A stretch of 64,000 nucleotides of DNA from NCBI RefSeq assembly GCF_030954495.1, contig NZ_JAVHUW010000033.1, positions 1-64,000 on the forward strand. Reading direction: 5' to 3'. Shown piece by piece: positions 62,448 to 64,000 of this stretch. Position numbers and translations under genes: made by a program. Below the pieces are notes generated by a model that saw only the letters and a list, made by a program, of their open reading frames with translations, searched no databases and was not told the origin of the DNA. The DNA comes from Candidatus Desulfosporosinus nitrosoreducens (GTDB lineage: Bacteria; Bacillota; Desulfitobacteriia; Desulfitobacteriales; Desulfitobacteriaceae). Every line of letters begins with the position of its first letter. The stretch's first letter is position 1.

Positions 62448-63671
62448 ATGGATATTGTTACCACTTTCGTAAAACAAGCAGGAGCGAAACCGAACAGTGT
62501 GAGATGGAGATTTAGGTTAACTCCTATGAGATTAGTGTTTATGGCCATAGCAGTCGCAGCCATAGCAGTAATCCTGGTACGTTTTGTAGCAGGCTTGGGC
62601 GCGACGACCAACCTGAACGACCAGTGGCCATGGGGACTATGGATTGCTTTTGATGTCCTGTTAGGGGTAGCCTTGGCAGGAGGCGGCTATGGTACCTGCC
62701 TTATAGTATATGTACTACGCCGGGATAAATTTTATCCAATAGCGAGAAGTACAATGCTGACATCATTATTAGGTTATATTGTTGTCGTACTTGGATTATT
62801 AATTGAAGTAGGACAATGGTTCAACTTCTGGAGACCATACGTATCATGGGGACATGCCAGCGTATTATTTGAAGTTTTCTGGTGCGTCTCATGCTATACA
62901 TTGATTCAGGTTCTGGAATTCTGCGAAATAGCAACGGAGAAAGTATTTAAAGGGGTGCATAAATACCTTAAGAAAGCAATGCCGGTATTGCTGGTAATCG
63001 GTATTACCCTGCCGACATTACATCAATCATCATTGGGGGAACTGTTCTACCTGATGGTCGGCAAAGAAAACGTTCTTTGGTGGTCGGTATTTTTGCCGCC
63101 GTTTTTCTTGCTGTCATCTTTTTTTGTCGGGGCAGGTATGATTGTTGTAGAAAGCAGTCTAGCCGGGAAGGCTTTTGCTCATAAAGTGGATATCCCTGTC
63201 TTAAGAGGGCTGGTTAGAATATCCGGTGGGGCTATGCTCTTGTATTTAATTTTAAAAATTGTAGATATAGCGGTAAAAGGAGCTTTTGCCAATGTTTTTG
63301 CCTTTGATCTACCCAGTATCATGTTCCTGATCGAACTGGTTTTTGGCGTAATAATCCCGATAATCATAGCCTTCAGTTCCCTGTCAGGCACCCGCAAAGG
63401 CTTGATTTGGTTTGGCATACTTGATGTGGCCGGAGTAGTTCTCAACAGGTTTGATGTAGTGTTCACAGGGATGGGCAAATATCTCAATCAATACGGCGGA
63501 CATTATTTTCCTGCTTGGACAGAGTTTATAGTCAGTTTAGGATTAGTCTCAATAGCTTGTTTAGCATATCTGTTCATAGTAGAAAACTTCAGGATTATCG
63601 GTCATCAAGGTTCAGGGCTGGCTGAAGGTACAATGAATGAAAATGGCGAATACGCCTTCACAGCGAAATAA
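62448..63671 (+). CDS. NrfD/HybB-type quinone-interacting membrane subunit
   Basis: A 407-residue integral membrane protein with about 10 helices. NrfD/HybB marks include FVAGLGATTNLNDQWPWGLW, the DVLLGVALAGGGYGTCL segment and PTLHQSSLGELFYLM. It is the expected partner linking the ferredoxin subunit to the menaquinone pool. Last gene of the hydA operon. ATG 62448 follows ATGGAGGG. A long-stem terminator lies 150 bases downstream. Confidence 0.88.
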   Translation: MDIVTTFVKQAGAKPNSVRWRFRLTPMRLVFMAIAVAAIAVILVRFVAGLGATTNLNDQWPWGLWIAFDVLLGVALAGGGYGTCLIVYVLRRDKFYPIARSTMLTSLLGYIVVVLGLLIEVGQWFNFWRPYVSWGHASVLFEVFWCVSCYTLIQVLEFCEIATEKVFKGVHKYLKKAMPVLLVIGITLPTLHQSSLGELFYLMVGKENVLWWSVFLPPFFLLSSFFVGAGMIVVESSLAGKAFAHKVDIPVLRGLVRISGGAMLLYLILKIVDIAVKGAFANVFAFDLPSIMFLIELVFGVIIPIIIAFSSLSGTRKGLIWFGILDVAGVVLNRFDVVFTGMGKYLNQYGGHYFPAWTEFIVSLGLVSIACLAYLFIVENFRIIGHQGSGLAEGTMNENGEYAFTAK

Positions 63672-63821
63672 AGCTTCAGATTCTGCTAAAATTAAGAACC
63701 AGCTTAGAAGAAGTATTGATGGTCATAAATCTGTGTGTTGTACTTTGTTGGCTATAGATCCCAGAGAATGGGAACAGGGAAAGTCTGTGAGTTTCACTGT
63801 TATGGCATTTTTTAGATGTTA

Positions 63822-63858
63822 TTCGACATAGGGGCTGCTGAACAGCCCCTATGTCGAA
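63822..63858 (+). terminator. Strong hairpin after the hydrogenase operon
   Basis: 16-bp perfect arms (TTCGACATAGGGGCTG and complement) with a 5-base loop. There is no long T tract, but it separates the operon from the next start. Confidence 0.75.
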
Positions 63859-63889
63859 CATAACGGTTGGCACAAATGAGGTGTCCTTA

Positions 63890-64000
63890 ATGATCTTTAA
63901 TTGTCAAATTTTATTTAATCACGCTAATTGTCTCAATAACAAAAAAGCATTTGTTAATATTTGCCGTTTATGTGTTGACTCATGTCCACACCAGGCTATT
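63890..64000 (+). CDS. Iron-sulfur protein N-terminus (cut by window edge)
   Basis: ATG 63890 is 6 bases after GAGGTG and opens a frame running to the window end (37 residues). The last part, CRLCVDSCPHQAI, is the CxxCxxxCP motif of a [4Fe-4S] ferredoxin domain. It probably encodes a ferredoxin-type maturation or electron-transfer protein linked to the hydrogenase. The full gene lies outside the window. Confidence 0.65.
   Translation, partial: MIFNCQILFNHANCLNNKKAFVNICRLCVDSCPHQAI

Noticed and set aside
63637..63831. 64-codon frame after the NrfD-type gene
   Set aside because: It overlaps the gene end in another frame and extends into the terminator hairpin; composition is not protein-like.

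Overview
The window reads as the chromosome of an anaerobic, endospore-forming Firmicute. The closest fit is the Desulfosporosinus/Desulfitobacterium group of the Peptococcales; this is inferred from gene content, not from any search. The clues are a GerA-type germinant receptor, a Spo0E-like phosphatase, Gram-positive PolC, an exported [FeFe] hydrogenase with NrfD-type membrane partner, many TTG/GTG starts behind strong Shine-Dalgarno sites, and moderate GC.

0-10 kb is an allantoin catabolism island: allantoate amidohydrolase, two allantoinase paralogues, an NCS1 permease, ureidoglycolate lyase on the opposite strand, ureidoglycine aminohydrolase and a PucR-type regulator. Together they take allantoin to glyoxylate, ammonia and urea. 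10-13.4 kb is a compact four-gene run: a double-HD (HD-GYP) protein, a HAD-like protein, a small primase-like (AEP) protein and a methyltransferase. The HAD-like and AEP-like partners both lack a canonical catalytic aspartate. 13.5-21.3 kb holds a zinc-ribbon protein, an MFS exporter, a DUF6483-type protein, a chemoreceptor, an XRE regulator, a PAS-less histidine kinase whose 5' end looks damaged, a flavodoxin-like reductase and a PAS-like protein. 21.5-27.2 kb carries an XRE-cupin regulator and a TetR-controlled RND efflux operon with a textbook operator/promoter layout.

28.6-33.6 kb is sporulation-related: a SPOCS-like spore protein diverges from a gerXA-gerXC-gerXB operon, and the third gene appears to have ACG where its ATG should be. 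34-37 kb has an unknown small protein translationally coupled to a CBS-GGDEF diguanylate cyclase, a Spo0E-like protein and a small acetyltransferase. 37.5-41.9 kb is a stand-alone polC. 43-51.6 kb is a full kdpFABC-kdpDE potassium uptake system preceded by two undescribed small ORFs.

51.8-59.4 kb mixes a short alkylsulfatase-like MBL protein, a DUF3298-type lipoprotein, a universal stress protein, a beta-CASP nuclease, a WecA/TagO-type transferase and an EamA permease. 60-63.7 kb is a three-gene exported, membrane-linked [FeFe] hydrogenase, and the window ends inside a further iron-sulfur protein.

A dispersed 130-bp structured repeat occurs in three full copies and one shortened copy between 9.6 and 34.1 kb. 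It forms two hairpins and is mostly placed directly behind genes. Many intrinsic terminators are visible. No tRNA, rRNA, CRISPR array, insertion sequence or prophage was seen.
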